A stretch of 64,000 nucleotides of DNA from Diphasiastrum complanatum. Taxonomy: Eukaryota > Streptophyta > Lycopodiopsida > Lycopodiales > Lycopodiaceae. The stretch is taken from positions 28,216,253-28,280,252 of the forward strand of contig CM055104.1 of the NCBI GenBank assembly GCA_029204225.1. Reading direction: 5' to 3'. The notes under the pieces were generated by a model. That model was not told the DNA's origin. It worked only from the letters and a program-made list of their open reading frames with translations, and ran no database searches. A program made the position numbers and the translations under genes. Shown piece after piece: positions 11,201 through 26,200 of this stretch; the stretch's first letter is position 1; every line of letters starts with the position of its first letter.

Positions 11201-14200
11201 GGGACATTTTTTTCCAGCAATCTATATATACTAAAACAAATTGGGTTTCCAGGCAGCTCACGCTGCCCAGTCACGCTCGGGCAGGGCAGCGTGAGCTGCC
11301 CGGATGTTTTTTTTGACCACAAAAAAAAGAGGCCTCGGGAAGGGGCAGGCCAAGGCCACGGGCAAGGGCTGGGACGATGGAGGTGGGGCGTGGGGCGTGG
11401 GGGGGTTGCTGGATGCCCACCCTTATATTTTGAATTTGCCCGCCCGCCAACCAGCGGGCAGGCATACTAGTTGGCTCATTGAAAGCTTTTCCATCAGCGA
11501 TCTACCTTTTTAATACTACTTTACATCAACGATGGACTTGTAGAGCCACTTTTCAGCAGCACTTCATTCATCAAGGGCCTGGCTCTTTGCAGCAATCTCT
11601 TTGCTAAGATTGGCTTCTACAGCCTATTCCCTTACAGCAATCCCTCTTCCAAATGCTATTTATCTAGGCTTATAAGATATTATGCATCTTGCTTCAGTAA
11701 TTCTCAAATTGGAGTTATTTTTGGCCATCAATTTGCTTGTTGAAACAATGTTTCTAGGGCTGATTCAAACTGGCGGTTTAGCTTGGCCCATACGTCCATT
11801 CGAATCAGAAAAGAATCGGCCCTACCAGGTCTGATGAGCCTCCGAAACACTTTAGGGGTTTGTTTCTTATGTTGGTTTTAATCTTGGCCTTCCATTATAG
11901 CAAAAACAAGTGCTAGTTTAGTGCTTCAGGTGCCATTACATCTCTGTACGGTGTAACGGTGAAGACTGCTATTATTCATGTCGTGTCACCTAACTGCTGA
12001 TTCGCAAATCACAGATGTTGAGTGTGGCTTCAATGCTCAATGTTATAAGCTTAGAAACCCGTTCCGAACAAAATGTTCCGTACAATACATTCCGGAACGT
12101 GCTGGGTCAGAACATGGTACGAAATGAAAAGAAAAAAAGGTATTCAGTATTCACTTACCTGCTGACCACCATCTCCCCAACTTTACATTTTCTTCTGTAA
12201 TGTTTGTAATACATTGCTACTCAGTTTCCTTTATAATGTCGATGCTGTTTGGCATCACGTCATATTCAAATCAAAACCAACGTCGCAATGTCCTAACCAG
12301 GAATCAAGGGTCACTGAAATGGTGTCCTTGTAATTTTTTTATGAAAGCCATAGTAGTGACAGTCTTCCTTGTTCCACTCGATGAAGCCAATAGCTTGGTA
12401 TACCAAAGGCTGTTTTCAAGTACATTACCTAATTATCCAGTGCATGCATTTAAATCTCCAGGCCAGCTTATTTACAGTTGAGTTCATGATGCTGTACCTG
12501 GGTCCTGTTGTTATAGGAACAATTTCCAATGTTCCCCCTGATTGACAAGCTATCAGGTTCTTATCGCATGCAAAGAACCCACTGTAGAGTTCTCTGCACA
12601 GTGCATACCAGAAACTGTTCTGTTTTTTTATACAGCCCTTGCAACCTTTTCCTCACAAGTGCAATTGATGTCAGCCTTGCTTGCAAAAATGTTATGTCCT
12701 TGCAGATGAGATTTAAATACTTTTTGCTTTGTTAAATGAGTACGAATTTTTTATTTTTGGCCACATTCTAGAACGGAACGCATTCCAGAATGCATTCTGG
12801 AATGCGTTCCGTTCTGGAACGGGCAACTCATAAGTTATAACTTAAGAAGATTTAAAGTCAAGAGGGTCTTCGAAATTTTTTTAAAACATAGTCCTAGGTA
12901 GGTATCTATCAACTTGATATATGACAGCAAGACACCTAGTAATAGAACCTTAGAATCGGATCATGGGTTAGATGCTCGATGTTATAACTTATATCTTAAG
13001 AAGCTTGAAGAGCTTTTAAAAAATTGGTTTGAAACACAATAATTCAGCGGTTACACTTATACACCTAGCCCTAAGACACTGCAAATAGGTCTGCCGCATG
13101 TACATTGATACAATGAAGGTTCTATCTGATTCAAATCAGATTTTCATATCAGCCTGACTCCAATATAGGAGAGGTTTGCGCATTGATGCAATGAAAATTA
13201 TATTCAAAATGAATTAAATGCTCTGAAGAAGAGTGTTTTGAACAAAAAGAAAGAGAAAATCTGAAATTGGGCCAGTTTGAGTCCATTTATACCAATTTGA
13301 CAAACCAATGATTGAGCTATTCACAATATTAGTTCACAGACATAGTATCTACTGACTTCATAGACTGTTACGAAGTGGTTATCACTGCTATCCCATTCAA
13401 CTACAACCTAATTGCCGAATATTGTTACATATAGTGCTCTCATAGGCTAACACTCAGTAGTTATTACCACTCTCATCCAACTATTGCCCCGGCTTGCACA
13501 TCAAGTGTTGCTAACTGTGAGGATTTGAGGTCCACTATATAGGAGCATCCCTCTTCTATACAATAGCTCACCCACAGGAAGAGCGCATGCTGCAGCTCTA
13601 GGATCACATATAGCGGACCTCAGAAGAGGTTCCAAAACAGCTTCCCTAAATTTCTTCATGATGGGACATGGCACAATCAGTAGCTATACATCCTCTGCAA
13701 CGGGTACAGACCACAAATTCTACTGCTCCACCTCTTATTTATGCATTATTCATCTTTATACTTGTTAAACTTGCGCTTCCTCAGAGTTTGGTGACAATTC
13801 TTGATCAGGACTTCAAGGATAAAGCATGGCTCAGTGCATATTTTTGTACATCCGAAGAGAATGAGCTGGAGAACTGGTTGGCAAGCTGCAGACATACTTT
13901 TGGATGTACCCAACGGGTGAACTTCCGGATGCATCTAAAGAGTGTGCATAGTTGCATCATGTTCCAGAATGCCGCATTTCAAAATGCATAAAGAATGCTC
14001 GTTCTTGAAATGTTCCCATTTTTTTCTCAAATCTTTGGAGGAACGCAGTTAAAAACACTTATTATTTTAGAAAGAGGTGTTTGAATGAGAATCCAAATAT
14101 AAAAATAACACAACCCATAGTCGGTTGCTTTCTGCTGTGAATATGTGTAACTGCTGCCACGCTTGGGCAGAGATGTCAAAGGAGAAAAAGGATGCTCCCA

Positions 14201-17200
14201 CTTTAGAAGACAATTTCTGCTAACTTGCTGCACATTGCACATCAAATTGATCATTCTTGTCATCAGTTAAATGACACATTGAATGGCCATCTCCTAAGCC
14301 ATAAACTGGGCTGCCTTTCAAGCCCAAAAGCTCGCAGATGTACTGCAACAAAACAAAAGCTCTTCTCACACTTGAATGACCACATACATCAAATGTGATC
14401 ATTCTTGTTGCCCAATCTAGTCATATTAAATGACACATTGAATGGCCATCTCCCCAGCCATAAAGTGAGCTGCCTTTCAAGCCCAAAAGCTTGCAGATGT
14501 ACTGCAATGAAACAAAAGCTACCTCTCACGCTTGAATGAACATGTTTCAGGCTTTCCTTGGCAATGTCTCGAGCCAACAAATTTGAACAGATTCAAGTTG
14601 GGTCAGTCGAAGCTCTTGCTAAGCTTTTTCTAAAAATCTGGTTCTATTTCAGTATTCCTCCTCAAGCCAACTGGGGTTGAGGTCCTGTCAACACAGAAAA
14701 CATGTCACTTCCACAAAAATGCTAGCCTGAAGAAGTTCATATATCTATCTTGTGGATTCACATCAGTTCTTGGAATCAAAACAAATTCATCAATAACCTT
14801 AACAATTATATATTTGTGGGCCCTCAACCATTGATGGAAATCATAGTAGCCAGTCCCTTATGCTAGTACAAACACAAGCTAGCATTCATGGAAGACCAGA
14901 AGAGACATCTCACAAGAACTAAACAAGAAGGAAGCTCCTGAAGGACACAGAATGGTGGCAAATTCTCAATCTTTTTTATACACTGCGTAACAATCCTTCT
15001 TGGAAGATTGCTTATCTCTTTCTGATTCTATTTCTCCACTGCCTCCATGATATACCACTACTTTGTCCTATCTCTACCAAGATCTCCACTACATCATATG
15101 ATAATTGTTTCCACACTAGTTCAAAAGATCTTGACTTAATCAAAGATAATTTCCTAGTCCCTATACTTAGTCATGGATACATTTCATGCATCTCCCACAC
15201 ACGCAGGCATGAACAACAAAGTATCACACACAGCTTGCTTATGCTGCTTGGGCAGGCTAACTTGGTGCATGCCATATACAGCTCTAAGGATGTATTACTG
15301 GAAGGGGGCTTATTGCATTAGTTCATACAAGCAACACAAATTCTTTCATCAGTAGCCATGTCATTTCTTACATTCATGCTGCACTAAAGGTGAAACCTCT
15401 CGTTCCTTCAACTTTCAGCAGCACATTACTATCACACGTGATGGCCGCCCACAAACTTTTCACGGGAATGATTATTAGTGGAAATGCAGCTTACACTGAA
15501 GAATGCGGAGAGCTGCCCATGTAATGAAAATAGTCAAAACTTTTGCAACTGAATCTTTATCTCGCAACTCCTTCCAGGGTGGTCCTCCTTCTTTCCAAGT
15601 AAGAATCATAGAGGCCTGGAGCATGCACGCTTCATTAGCCATCGGGGACATAGAATTTTTGTTCGTGCAAACAGCTTCTTGGACAAAGAATAAAGAATGT
15701 TACCGAATTCCAGCTGGCAGCCACCAAGACATGAATATAATCCTTGCCTCCTTTGAAGGTTCAAGGCAATCCAGAAAGGCTTACAATGTATCAAATTTAA
15801 TAGAAATGGAATAACCTCAACAGATTTATACCCTTACCTGAAACACTAGTATGTACATAATCCAGAGTTTATCAAAGCTCCGGTAGATATTCCAAAAAGA
15901 ACGCTGCTCCACAAAACCGGTTTTTCCTATCTTCTGATTCACCAATCTTCCCTGCAGCATATTCTCAACAGCATACATACATTAAGAAAGCATCCTGTTG
16001 CAGTGGACTATACACAATTAACTTGTGAGCAAACAACATCAATGCATAAAGATAATGGACTACCTGCCACACTTAACTATACAGCTACAGCTTGTAAAAT
16101 GATGAATTCGATGAGATTAAATTACTAATCTCCTACCTAGATCTATCACAGATATGAGGGGGATTGCTGCCTTGAAGCTGATCCCTATGAGGTTTCTAAA
16201 GTTCACATATGTTGCACATTTATCCAATCCTTCTACATGGTTCTTTGCAATATTTGCATTCTAATTAGTAGCCTAGAAATGATCGATCACCTACTTGAAG
16301 ATGCAAAAAGGTCTTATCTTTTTGTAACAGTCCATGGTCATGCAGTATTCATTCATGCAAAATTCAAATGAAAAGAGAAGACTTGTCCGTTTTGCATGGC
16401 CCTTGGAGGTTGTATCGACTAGGTAACGTTGTTGATGACCATGGTTGTTTGATGAAGGGAGAGTGTTAGAAATGTGATCTACACCCCATACCCTGGTGAT
16501 CTCCATATGTATGACAACTTATCAATAAGTATTGTTCATACAATAGCTAAATGTGAAGACATGGTCCTGCAATTGTAATTTAAAGCCCAATTGCACAGTT
16601 AAGTTGGGTCCACTAGGAACATTAAATTACATTGTGGGGTCCATACAACATTGGGCAATGGGTATATTTTCAATGCCTTGAGGCTGAATCGGGTAGATTT
16701 AGTAGGCGAGACATTTATGTTGCCTAAGTAGATTGAGGACCCCCTCCAACTGACTAATAATGCATCCAAGAGCTCCCGAAAATAAGGAGTTGGGGCAGGG
16801 CCCTGGGCATGGGTGCATCCCAAGGCCCCATCCATGTCACCTTCATATTGGAGTGTCGAATTGTGATGGTATACTTTGAATTCAGTATTGGACGTGATTT
16901 GTTGCTTTTCATGGAGTCTCATGAGGGTCGGGCGAGAGGACTACCTACCTTCCCAAGGTACATATGGGATTCGATATATAGGCCAAAGACTCGATCAACA
17001 AGTGAACGTGGTTTTGGCAGGGGTCGCTTGTAATACGGAGAGTCTCTTCACTTGATCATCAAGTTCATCAAACATGGCGAGCAAGCACCCTTATTTGGGT
17101 CCCCATTGATGAACAAGGTATTGGTTTGGACAGGGATCTTTTGTTGCCGCATTGCCATTTTCCCCTAGAGTCCTCTTCTTTTTGTTCAGGGTATTGGCTC

Positions 17201-20200
17201 ACCTTATTGATCTTTCTTCAGATATTATCAATTTTGCAGAGTGAGGACATATTTTTCTCACTAAAGATTTTAATGCCCAGACAGCCTCACGTGACAGTCA
17301 TATTCACATGATGATACTGACCAGCTGCGCATTCAAGACTTCAGAAAGGCCTTTGACTTTGTCCCACATTCCTTGCTCATTCAAAAACTTCATGATCTTG
17401 GTTTCTCCACAAACGTTGTCTTGGCTGTGATGACACTTTATGAGAGAGTTCTGGGTTATTTTTGGCATGACAATGTTATTTATGAGCTAATTGGGAGCAC
17501 CGTTGGGGTGAAGTATAGGCTGCTCTCTTTCACGTATATTCTTTGGATTATTTATTGATGAGCTGGAGAGGACCATCTGCCAATGTGGTAGATTTAGTTG
17601 CAAATTAGGTGATATTTTGATTGCCATTCTTCTTTACACCGATGATGTGGTGCTAGTCTCCCCGAATAGAGAGGCCTTACAAAGACTACAAGTGTTTTGT
17701 ACCATATGGGGTATGGGGTTTGGGGGTGAACATTTTGAAGACCAAGGTTATGGTCTTCAATACCTCCAAAGTTGTCATGCAACGTCAGGACCTTAATTTC
17801 ACCAGAGATATACACAAAGAGCAGTTATCTCTTCCCAGCATCTTCATGATCAGGAATAGAAGATTAGTAAGCCTGACCACACCTTATGGATGGTACTTGA
17901 TTCTACTTAGAAAAGGAATCAAAGTTGATTAATACAGTGGATTGCCATGTTGGCCTTATTCAAGAGGCTGTACTGCAGTGGGCAGAATGCCATTGCCTAT
18001 ATTCTAGCAGAGTCTCAACTTTTCCCTCGGCATTGATGATAAAATTCAAGCACTGCATTGCCAACGCAGTTTATCCATATTGATAGCACTCACCCCATAG
18101 CAACACAACTCAAAACAAGCACTTGATACCTCATGCAACTCCAAAGACCTTAAATAGATCTTATCCCACTTTCAATGTCATCACTTCCTTCACTGTTCCA
18201 GTTCTTTGTTTCACTTGCACCCACTAGATATGCAAGTGCATATGTTGGTCTCTGAACTCCACACAATCATTTGCCACAACACACATAAACGATAGGAAAT
18301 GGAACATGCTGACTAGGCACACCTAAGATAGTTCACTAGCAGTTTGTGTGCAGGAGAATTGACATCACACAACGGAGACTTAAGAACGGAGTTCCTTTGT
18401 CGCTGTTTTCAAAGTAAAGAGCGTTAAGCCTTTACTATACTCGCAATGAAACATTTTATCTCAGCAAGAAATTTGCTAGTTTCACAAGACAGGAGACACC
18501 AAAAAGCAAGAACCTTTTGTTGCTGTTATAAACATACTACTCTATTTTGACATTGAGCAAGGCAAACGAACATTGAAATGGATAACTAGGATAGATAATA
18601 CTTGAGTCATACATACTTTCACATTTACTGGCTTGACAAGATAGTTGCTACCCAGTTGTAGAGGCCATTGCAACTGTGTAAAGCATCTCTCGCTCCTGCA
18701 CGCCCACACCACAATAATCAGATAGCCTTCAAGTTTCGTATTTTATTATAATGCAAAAGTTTCAGGACAATACAGAAGGTGCTATTTATAATCTTTTTAT
18801 AGACTACTGTGCGCGATCAATTTTTTGAAGGACAAGGACAAACATGTCAATTCTATATGCTAGGGCTGGAAAAACAAAGTGCATTTCCCTTCCCCTATGC
18901 ATAAACTGCTGTTCAATCTGAAACATTTCCCCTAGATGCCATATTGCAATATCAAACACCATTGCAAAAGCCATGATGCTTTGATCTCAGAAGTCTCAAC
19001 AAGCACTAGTTTATTAAAAGAATGTCTAATAAGAAAAACTCAAAACAAGAGTAATGATTGTACCAAAAGTACTCATTCATATCATCATAATTCCTCCATG
19101 CAGAGTGAGGAGCCTTTCCATCATGACTCGCTTCAGCTTCCTAGCAGCACCGACTCTTGTTAACAGCTTTTCTTGAAGTATACGGTCCACTAACAAGCAT
19201 GACTACTTGGCTGAAGAACCCTCTAGCTACAACACCAATAACTATTAAAAATTTGGTTACTATTATTTCAGTGATTCTTGATTTCACGGGGAATTTAAAT
19301 CCTCTGTTTGCAGTGTGCACTAAAGACTAGCATCAGGTGGACTTTAAAATCTCCATGACATTCAGCATGGTTCACATGATTGTCAAAATCTCAACGAGCT
19401 GTCATGGAAATTTTTGCACCTTTAATAGAAGTGATCAAACAAACAGGAGAAGGGTGGAATATCACAAATTTAGCCCACATCTTTTGTTGTTAAAACATGA
19501 ACAGGAACTAAAAAGATGCCCACTTCGAAATTTAGTTATCCCGCCACTACCATCTATTCAAACCATTATGACCAGCTGTGAACACTCAAGAGATGAAGCT
19601 CACCGCTTTCACAGTCTCATATATAGGAGTCACAACTTTTAAAAGAAAACCATTCTCCCCGCCAGAGAAAGGTTGAACTGGCTGCCCTGACAATTCATCT
19701 GTATAATCCCCAAGTACTCGGTTCAGCTCTCCTGCCATCTGAAATATAAGCTTGGAAGCAAAATCGACAATTAGGTACACCTTCACTTGTACAGGAAGAC
19801 TGGTGCCTTAGAAATACACAACAAACTCAATGCTAAAAGATGGACTGATAGAAAGCACTTATTGTCTTGCTCTAATATTCTTATTAGGTTCCTGTTTCAA
19901 ATATTACACCAGATGATAGATTCAGGAGTAAAATAAACTCCATCTCTGTGCTAACCTACAAATGATTTAGGACACGAGGAACAATTGCAAAAAATGTCCT
20001 GGGAATTCTCAATGAAGTCCTACTACAAGCAAAGTTGATGTCACAGTTGACACCCAAACATGGTAAAAAGTCATGGATGCCAATTTGAAGTTCTTTCCCA
20101 AAATCAGCTCTCCAGACAGTGGACATTCCTTGTGTGTCTAAAGCATATAGAACATAAAATCTCAATATCCAAAATGCCAAAAATCTTAAAAATGGTTGTA

Positions 20201-23200
20201 AATGACAACTATTTCCAGAATTTAAACCTTTTAATACTGAGCTACATAAGAAAATTCAACATTAGATATAGTTAACTGGTAATGTGTGATAAAATAACAA
20301 TCACTCTATATATTAACATGCAAAATAAAGACACAGTCTACAGGTTTAACACTGTCCCTTGCTTATGGAGTTTCCCCTCATAACTCTTTGCAATAAAAGA
20401 TTATTCTCAGCACAAGCTTGCTGCAAAATAGAGCATGCTTGCAATAACTTTTGCATAAACTCTGCATACAACAATGATCAGTGTCTTCTACAACACACTG
20501 GATGAAGTTGTCCTTACATTATGAAAGATGAAGGCTAGGCACTCAGGCATGAAGCGGAGATTGGCTGCTTCTCCCCATATCAGAAAATACAAAGAGATGT
20601 ACAGCAACTCCAATCTTTCGTCAACAACCGCATGCTTTCCCTCCACCACCCTAATCATCCATAACAATCACAAATATGTTAATCATTATCTAAGAAAGCA
20701 TAGGCATTCAATAGCTAGTGCCTGAAGTCCCGAGTTGGTGTGATTGTTAACCATCATAGATGTTGCTTATTGCTTGTTGGCACCATGGCCCATCGAAGGC
20801 AAAAAGAGTCTTCGATGTACTTGAGTCTTGACCTGATATTTACTTCCCTACAACTGTATCTTGTCAAGAGCTTCTGCTATCCCCTAAACATTCTGATTCA
20901 ATTTTGAGGAATTTTGCATTTTGTACAAGCTTGTTGCCTAGCAACTAAGAATGAGAGTATTGACTCACAAAACTCATTCAAGAACAAGAAGCTCAATGTT
21001 ACATACAATCAGATTATAGATAGGTCCATTAAACTAGGGAGTAACATTGACTTTTGTTATGTGGACAGAGTGAAGGTTTTGGATGGTGGCATTAACCATT
21101 ACAAGAGCTCAAATGCAAGTAGGTAGAATCAGCCATATTGTTACATATTCAACCATGCTTACATAGCTCAGGGAAGTATTTCTGGGGCTCAAAAAATCTC
21201 GATTAAAACGCATGGCATTGCTACATGTATTGAGGTCAACAAATACATCACTACATTTCGTTTGACTGCATCACAAAGAAAGGGCAGAGAATCACATGTA
21301 TCTATAGAAACATCAAGACCTTCTACATCTCAACAACTTGTCTGGGCATGCCTGAGTTGTTCAGGCATGCATGAGTGAGTGCCGCATGCACATGGAGCAA
21401 CAAGGCCCTTCAAAGAAAAAATGGGGCCATCCAAGCAACCAGGCCAATGAGAGCCTTGAAGCCACTCAATATTTAGTATGCAAGAGCAATGTCATCAAGT
21501 GTTTACATTGGTCCGTAAAGCCTAGACTTACGGACAACAAATTAAGCACAGTTTCCAAATCTTTCTAGGCCACTGGCCTCTTAATTGCATCCACACAACC
21601 ATCCTCAAGTTCCGCAATACATGTCAGCCCTTTGGGTGATGCAAATATTCATTCAAAAATGACGATGATGACGATGTAGCAAGCAACCCCTGCTTGGAAC
21701 ATGAGACGAGGTCATGACATGTGGTTGAGGGTCCACAAGCAAAGGACACAGGTATGTACCTGACCCCGGCCTCACCAAAGTCAAAAACGTGAGAGGCAAA
21801 TTTGCAATAAAAACCACTTAGATGAAGAGCATTGGAGTATATCAACAAGAACAATGCAAGGTTGCCGCTAGCCTCATGTCTCAAATGTTCAACAACTTGA
21901 AACAAACACTTGTGGAGATTGATAAGTGGCATGTTATACTTCATGGAAAACCCCCACAATTGTCATTTCACACCACGAAAGAGATGGTTACTACTAAATC
22001 TTTGAAGGGGGCTGCCTGATCATGAAACCAGACATATGAACAATGATTGCTCCATAGAAGTTTGTTGAGTGGATTGGGAACATGGAGCAAGAAACATCTA
22101 ATTCAGCACCCCAAGATCAAAGATAAGCCTTGGCAAATTGTTGAGCAACTAACAATTTTTTTTCATTCTATTTATGCAGTCCTCTATCTAATGGATCGCG
22201 TCTACAACACCATGGACTCGTATAGGAAATTGAGCTCATGGACCGCATCGAGGATGCCCTCCAAGAACAACTCTCTATTGTTTGTTCTTGTGGGCACTAG
22301 ATAAAAACCTTAAAGAATCATGGCAAGGTTGTGTAGAGCATGGAGTGAGTGAACCAAGAAGCTTTGAGAGGATAGAATACCAACGAAAACCTCACAAATT
22401 GATAACCCGCCACCGATCAGCAAAATCAGTAAAATGATAAACCGCTTTTTGAATTCTCCAACCTTCATCAGTTGGAGCTCGTTTTACAACAAAGTATTCT
22501 TCCCACTCATGTAACCACTGATCTAGCACGTCAGTAGTCCTTTGCAGGAAGTTTCCAGACAATTTTGCAAGTTTTACATCTTTATTTTCTGGGAACTGGA
22601 CTGGGGAATCAACACAAATAGGTTGCCTGATGGGTGGAGTGGGAAACTGGGCGACATGTGGGAAGAAAACTTTGGAGGAAACTGTGAAGGGTATTATGAA
22701 GAAGAAGCAAAGTTTCCGGCAATGGAGGATAACATAACCCGCATCTCGGCCATGTTCTTCTCCATAATGTCCATGCGAACCTGCACGGACGGAGGGATAA
22801 CTACGGGATCCGGACTAGCTGGTGGAGTCTGAAGGGCCACTAACCCAATCCTTTTGGTGAAAAAGAAAGAGGAGTCTATGCATCTTTGCGTAGATTATAG
22901 AGCCCTCAATAAAGTCACAATTAAGAATAAGTACCCTATGCCTCAGACAGACGAGTTGTTTAATCAACTCGACGGGGCTAAAATTTTCAGTAAAATAGAC
23001 CTCAGATCGGGATATCATCAAGTCCGTATAAAGTCGGAAGATGTCCCGAAAACAGCTTTTAGAACTCGTCATGGTCATTATGAGTTTAAGGTGATGCCAT
23101 TTGGGCTCACAAATGCTCCAGCTCCCCCACAACGGACTGGTTGGGATGTCAACTCGGTCGTCGGCCATGGTTACAAACAGAAGTACAAGTATTACGATCG

Positions 23201-26200
23201 CCAAGTGAAGATCTTCAAGAATCCTATCACATGCAAACCAAAAGGACACCTGTGGAGCATAAACCACCCAACCAACATGAAGAGGCTAGTCAATACCCTA
23301 ACCCTTCACCCCCAAGCCACAGTGAATGAATACAAGAGAGGAGAGGAAACCTGGCTCAAGAATCTGAAACCTCCAGTCTTCAAGCGTTCAGCTTTGGCTA
23401 ACTGACAAGGTCTACATTTAACCACATAAGACTCGATAAATGGCTTGAGTTTTGGCCAATAAAACTCTCTTCTGACCAAGTCCAAAGCCCTGTGTATACC
23501 CGGATGACCTACACAGTAAACGTCGTGACACTCATAAAGGATCCTCTTCTTTAATCCTCCGTTGGTAGACAAATTCCCATTCTGAAATAGCAACCCACCT
23601 CAGATAGAGAACCGTTCCACTATCTTCTTATGTTTCCTAGGAACCTGAGACCCCTGTGAGTAAATCTCTATTCCAGTCTCATTTTTTCCTGTCTCCACCA
23701 TATTCCAGATGGGACCAAAATGAGAATCCGATTCACACCTCCCTCTCAGTGAAAGATATAGATCAGTGGAAATTTGGGTGAATGAAAGTTCATTTAGTTC
23801 ACCAATCCGACTAAGCGCATCCACAACTTGGTTAGAGCTGCCCTTGACATATCGGATCTCATGATCAAATTCCTGCATAAGCTCAGCCCAGCGAGCTTTA
23901 CCCTCTCAGATCGTTCTGATTACAAAAGTACTTTAGAGGCTGGTGATCTGTATACACTATAAACTGACTACCATAAAGGTAATGCCTCCAAGTTTTAAGT
24001 GCATGTATCACAACAAATAACTCCTCCTGAGTTGTGTAATGCAACTGAGGCCCCATGAGTTTCTTGCTTTCAAACGCTATCGGCCTATCCTCATGTAGAA
24101 GAACTGTCCCTATCGCCGAATCACTCACGTCAGATCGCAGACGTAAGGTATATCAGGATTCGCGATCTGTAAAACAAGAGCTGAGGCAACCATTTGCTTG
24201 AGTTTCTCAAAGCATTGGTTCAATTCATCATTCCACTCAATAGGCTCACTAGGTTGACCTCTCTTTTTCTTTTTATTAACTCTGCCTTTAGTCAAATTTT
24301 TTAAAGGTGCAGCCACTTTTGCATAATCTTCAATTGACTTACGAAAGAAAACTGTAGAATCAAGAAAAGATTTAACTTCTCTAACCGTCTTCGATATTGG
24401 CCACTCAAGCACTATCTTGACCTTACTCTCGTCAATCTCCAACCCACTCCGGGTGGTCTTATGACCGAGGTACAATAACTCATGCTTAAAGAACTCACAT
24501 TTAAGTTCCTTAGCATAAAGTTTCTCTCATCTGAGAATATCTAAGACAGCCTTAAGATGACTCAAATGCTCCTTAAGTGTCCTACTGTAGATGAGAATGT
24601 CATCTAAGAATACAACCACACACTTCCCTAGATATGGAAAGATCGTTCATCATTTGTTGGAATGTAGCTGGTGCATTCGTCAACCCAAAAGGAAGCACAA
24701 GAAATTCATAATGGCCAAATCTCGTCCGAAAACCTATCTTTTGCACATCATTTGGATGAATCCTAGTCTGATGATATCTGGTTCTAAGATCTATCTTTGT
24801 GAAGTATTTAGCTCCACCTAATCGATCTACCAAATCATCCATATGAGGCAAAGGATATTTATTTTTAATAGTCACCTTATTCAACCCCTTGTAGTCCACA
24901 CACAACCTGAAGCCTCCATCTTTCTTCGATTTAAGAAGAACAGGAGCACCCCAAGGTGACTTACTTGGCTGAATATGACCCATCTTTAAGTACTTTTCAA
25001 TTTACTTAGTAATCTCTATCTCTTCCTTCTGAGAAACCTATAAGGTTGTCTAGAGATAGGGTGACTACCTAGAATTAACTCTATCTTATGGTCTACAAAT
25101 CTGGACGGCGGTATTCCATGAGGTAATTCTTTTGGAAATACATCTTTAGATTCAGACAGTATCTTATTCTTCTCAATTTGCTCTTGATCTAAGTCTACAG
25201 AGTTAAGAACCTTTGACAATTCACAACTAATTAGATGCATTTCAGATAAATCCAAATTGGCTTAGCAAATAAAGAATAAGCTTCATACTGTGAATCAAAA
25301 ATTACCATTACATTAGCAAATGAACTCATCCCAAATGGATGTACATATTTGTCTCCAAACAATGTAACTATTTCTTTACCCTCCTGAAAAAAGAGAACAT
25401 GCTTCCACTTGGGGAAGGGACGATGTTTGGCACTTTGTTGAGAGAAGTTGCTTGTACATTCTGGATATTGCAGTGCATAATGCGTACTCCTTAATGGATG
25501 TTGTAGAAATGTTTTCTATCGCTGTGGTGGTTGATTTTTGTATGAATGATAATAATCGTTAGAAAACTATTTTATGGATTTTATGTTTGGAAATGAGGCT
25601 ATGAATGTTCAGTTGATTTGATCAATTTAGTTCTGTTTGTTCAGCTTTTTATCGAGCACTTGCTGAATCAGTTTTTAGTTTGATTTGAAACCTCTTGGCA
25701 TAGTTGCTTGGTCTAGTTCCATTGCTGGTTATGTTTCAGGAAAAATCCCAACACATGGAGGGTTAGCTCTTACTCGTATTAGAATCCTTAAGAAGGTGTC
25801 TTACAGATCTGAGCCAACAGACCAGCCTAAAAGTGGTCATAATAGATTAAGAACAACTCCCAGATATCATCTTTCATAGCAACTCAAAAACAGGGATTGA
25901 ACTTGAGAAAGCAATTCACACCAAGACATAGAATATTGAGACTTTAATTTAGAAGTATAGGGCAAAAGTAGACCTGAGGTTGCTTCCATGCCCCAGAAAC
26001 TTGCACCACAAAGTATAATTGTAAAGCACCTTCTTTCGCAGTGCACTGACGACACCTGAATCTAGCTGTTCAGAGAAGAAAATTACAGGCACAACAGCCT
26101 TTTAGATCAAATTAGACAATAACCGACTTTGAGTACATAAAGTGTTGAACACTTGCAACTATTAACCAGATACCTTCATAGAATGACACTAGAATTGAAC

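Larger units (their letters stand above)
10586..15494 (-). other. callose synthase intron 10
   Basis: 4.9 kb. It contains a GC-rich hairpin island (11240-11470), a candidate MITE (12058-12823) and a 159-bp tandem duplication (about 14240-14555). The rest is AT-rich with no gene. Confidence 0.7.
20651..25973 (-). other. callose synthase intron 4
   Basis: 5.3 kb. It holds scrambled gypsy fragments between 22380 and 25440. The 20651-22380 stretch is AT-rich with no supported gene. Confidence 0.7.

Noticed and set aside
13668-13991. ORF of 107 codons with [18 protein letters not shown], vaguely gag-like
   Set aside because: Only one short block resembles Retrotrans_gag, and the rest is hydrophobic or unrelated. 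It is not enough to call.
18905-18935. Candidate callose synthase exon reading KCFRLNSS with WGKCF at the start
   Set aside because: The phase does not fit exon 7, a stop follows in the phase that would fit, and no donor is near. The segment at 18629-18695 fits both phases and the family sequence.
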